DNA of 64,000 nt from Chitinophaga agri (GTDB lineage: Bacteria > Bacteroidota > Bacteroidia > Chitinophagales > Chitinophagaceae): the NCBI RefSeq assembly GCF_010093065.1, contig NZ_CP048113.1, positions 3,348,001-3,412,000 of the forward strand, given 5' to 3'. The notes beneath the pieces are model-generated. The model worked only from the letters and a program-made list of their open reading frames with translations. It had not been told where the DNA came from and did not search any database. Within the stretch, counting starts at the first letter, position 1. Each line of letters starts with the position of its first letter. Shown in pieces: positions 61,982 through 64,000 of the stretch. A program made the translations under genes and the position numbers.

Positions 61982-64000
61982 ATGCGTATGAAAAAACTGC
62001 TTCTGCTGGTGATAACCGCATTTATCAGTCTTCCGGTCCTGGCTGATGTGATACGTATCAATCAACTGGGCTATCCACCACACGGGAGTAAGGTTGCAGT
62101 TTGGTGCAGTAAGGAACAAGATACATTAAAATATTTTGAACTGGTCGATGCAACTAGTGGCGACGTGATGTTCAAAAGTAAAGCTATGAGGGCGGCAGGT
62201 GCGTATGGACCTTTCAGGCAAACCAGCCGGCTGGATTTCTCTTCCTTTCACACGCCGGGGCAATATTACCTGCGCGCCGGAAGCACCACCTCTCCTACGT
62301 TTTCCATCAGTGATACTGTTTATAAAGGGACCGCCGATTTCTGTCTGCGTTATATGCGGCAGCAACGTAGTGGTTTCAACCCTTTCCTGAGAGATTCCTG
62401 TCACACCCATGACGGATTTCCGGTATATGGCCCGGATACCACCTTTGTTCGTGTTTCCGGTGGCTGGCATGATGCTTCTGATTACCTCCAGTATGTCACC
62501 ACCTCAGCCAATGCAACCTGGCACCTACTGGCAGCCGCACGCGACTTTCCGAAGGTATTTTCCGACTCATTGCAGGCCAATGGCCTACCAGGGAGTAACC
62601 AGCTACCGGATGTACTGGATGAAGCAAAATGGGGGCTGGACTGGCTGATTAAAATGAACCCCGGGGACGACAGGATGTACAACCAGGTAGGTGATGACCG
62701 TGATCACCAGGGTATGCGTATCCCTAAACAGGATACCAACTTTTACGGCCGCGGTCTGGAACGTCCGGTGTATTTCTGTACCGGCGAACCACAGGGATTA
62801 CTGAAATACAGGAACCGGGCTACAGGAACAGCTTCCACTGCCGGCAAATTCAGTAGCTGCTTCTCATTAGGGCAGCAATTGTTTGCGCACTCCGGATATG
62901 CGGACACATTGGGTCATAAAGCGAAAGCTGCCTATACTTTTGGTATGGCTAAACCAGGCGTATGTCAGACGGCCCCCGGCCGATCACCTTATTTCTATGA
63001 GGAAGACAACTGGACGGATGACATGGAGCTGGCCGCTGCTCACCTCGGGAACAACTACCTGGATACCGCCTGGCACTTTGCGCTACAGGAACCCGTTACA
63101 CCCTGGCTGGGTAAAGACACTGCCAGGCATTATCAATGGTATCCGTTCATCAACCAGGGGCACGCTGAACTGGCCAGACAAATAAGTGGTGCCAGAAAAG
63201 ATACGCTGATACACTATTACAAAGTGGGCATTGAACGTGTATGGCAGAAGGCCCGGCTGAACGCTTTCTATCGGGGCGTACCATTTATATGGTGTAGTAA
63301 TAACCTCACTGTTGCTTTTGCCATTCAGTGTTACTGGTACCGCCAATTAAGCGGAGACGATACCTACCTGCAACTGGAACAGGCATGCTTTGACTGGATC
63401 TTTGGCTGTAACCCTTGGGGAACATCCATGGTATACGGATTGCCTGCGAATGGAGACACGCCTGCCGATCCGCATTCTTCTTTTACGCATTTGAAGCAGT
63501 ACCCGATCGATGGAGGACTGGTAGATGGACCAGTATATACCAATATCTTCAAAAACCTTATCGGTATACAGTTGCAGGATGCGGATGAATATGCCGCATT
63601 TCAGAGTGACCTGGCTGTGTATCACGATGACTATGGCGACTATAGCACCAATGAACCGACGATGGATGGTACAGCAGTGCTGATCTATCTGCTGGCAGCG
63701 CAGGAAAATCAGGCACGTCGTAGCGGGTATACCATTACACACGGAGGTATCACCCGGATGGACAGTACACATCAGGAAATTGCACTCGTCTTTACAGGTG
63801 ATGAATTTGGAGATGGCTTATCCGCTATCAGTAAAACATTACAACAGGAAAAGGTGAAAGGCTCCTTCTTCTTTACAGGTAATTTTTACCGCAATAAAGC
63901 ATGGCAACCTGCTATCCGGCAACTATATAAAGAGGGTCATTACCTGGGGCCACATTCTGATAAACACCTGTTGTATTGCGACTGGAATAAGCGGGATAGT
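61982..64000 (+). CDS. GH9 glycoside hydrolase fused to a CE4-type polysaccharide deacetylase (3' end outside window)
   Basis: 673 residues visible; the frame is open to the last base. Signal peptide of ~21 residues (ending LPVLA), an Ig-like N-terminal domain (VIRINQLGYPPHGSKVAVW), then the GH9 (alpha/alpha)6 barrel with catalytic aspartates in GGWHD164-AS-D167 and acid E558 in DYSTNEPTMDGTA. From ~595 a NodB/CE4 domain begins: LVFTGD607-EFGD611-G and metal-binding H658-SDK-H662. GH9 includes cellulases and exo-glucosaminidases; the deacetylase partner and the divergent MurNAc operon favour an amino-sugar polymer. Confidence 0.9.
   Translation, partial: MRMKKLLLLVITAFISLPVLADVIRINQLGYPPHGSKVAVWCSKEQDTLKYFELVDATSGDVMFKSKAMRAAGAYGPFRQTSRLDFSSFHTPGQYYLRAGSTTSPTFSISDTVYKGTADFCLRYMRQQRSGFNPFLRDSCHTHDGFPVYGPDTTFVRVSGGWHDASDYLQYVTTSANATWHLLAAARDFPKVFSDSLQANGLPGSNQLPDVLDEAKWGLDWLIKMNPGDDRMYNQVGDDRDHQGMRIPKQDTNFYGRGLERPVYFCTGEPQGLLKYRNRATGTASTAGKFSSCFSLGQQLFAHSGYADTLGHKAKAAYTFGMAKPGVCQTAPGRSPYFYEEDNWTDDMELAAAHLGNNYLDTAWHFALQEPVTPWLGKDTARHYQWYPFINQGHAELARQISGARKDTLIHYYKVGIERVWQKARLNAFYRGVPFIWCSNNLTVAFAIQCYWYRQLSGDDTYLQLEQACFDWIFGCNPWGTSMVYGLPANGDTPADPHSSFTHLKQYPIDGGLVDGPVYTNIFKNLIGIQLQDADEYAAFQSDLAVYHDDYGDYSTNEPTMDGTAVLIYLLAAQENQARRSGYTITHGGITRMDSTHQEIALVFTGDEFGDGLSAISKTLQQEKVKGSFFFTGNFYRNKAWQPAIRQLYKEGHYLGPHSDKHLLYCDWNKRDS

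Noticed and set aside
1..64000. tRNA, rRNA, CRISPR arrays, prophage or insertion sequences
   Set aside because: I looked in the gaps longer than ~100 bp for cloverleaf patterns, regularly spaced repeats and transposase or integrase fragments and found none.

Overview
The window reads as chromosome of a soil- or plant-litter-type Bacteroidota, most like Chitinophaga (Chitinophagaceae). The reasons are three SusC/SusD pairs, an ECF sigma/FecR/STN-SusC signalling set, a type IX secretion tail on a polysaccharide lyase, Bacteroidota-style promoters (TAnnTTTG boxes, no clear Shine-Dalgarno sites) and many Bacteroidota DUF lipoproteins. I see no rRNA, tRNA, CRISPR array, integrase or transposase. 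The genus is an inference from gene content.

Layout. (1) 1-2800: end of a GNAT acetyltransferase, an AraC regulator, an HD-domain protein and an ArsR regulator. (2) 2911-14161: purine catabolism, with xdhA-xdhB-xdhC, uricase on the opposite strand, then allB-allC-allE-uraD-uraH and a CitE/DUF6986-type aldolase-fold gene. Together these take xanthine to urate, allantoin, allantoate and ureidoglycolate, releasing ammonia. No known ureidoglycolate-cleaving gene is present, so the last gene is the orphan of the pathway. (3) 14223-26473: single genes, namely KTSC, ThuA, a serine hydrolase, PL11 rhamnogalacturonan lyase, a 2-hydroxyacid dehydrogenase, an S41 protease, a TIGR02117/DUF2459 protein, a GH71/99-like enzyme, rhomboid and DinB. 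(4) 26447-34790: sigma factor, FecR, SusC (with STN domain), SusD and a type I phosphodiesterase, all on the minus strand, with a small secreted protein upstream that has three copies of a 25-bp palindrome before it. (5) 35068-47043: a polysaccharide utilisation locus with AraC, SusC, SusD, two carbohydrate-binding-type lipoproteins, a GH95 fucosidase-family enzyme and an SDR. (6) 47038-52736: mostly unknown small genes, a cytochrome c, a DUF4421 protein, and wreckage of a GH29 alpha-L-fucosidase. (7) 52867-64000: an amino-sugar locus, with a sodium symporter, murQ, anmK, a DeoR regulator, SusC and SusD in a row on the minus strand, and divergently a GH9 plus CE4-deacetylase fusion that runs off the window.

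The most novel-looking unit is region 7. It joins outer-membrane SusCD uptake, muramic-acid catabolism and a two-domain GH9/deacetylase enzyme. Three AAAAACGCA-like repeats at an exact 32-bp period lie in the divergent promoter, and the same word occurs before the DeoR gene. This suggests a regulated peptidoglycan- or amino-sugar-polymer scavenging system.
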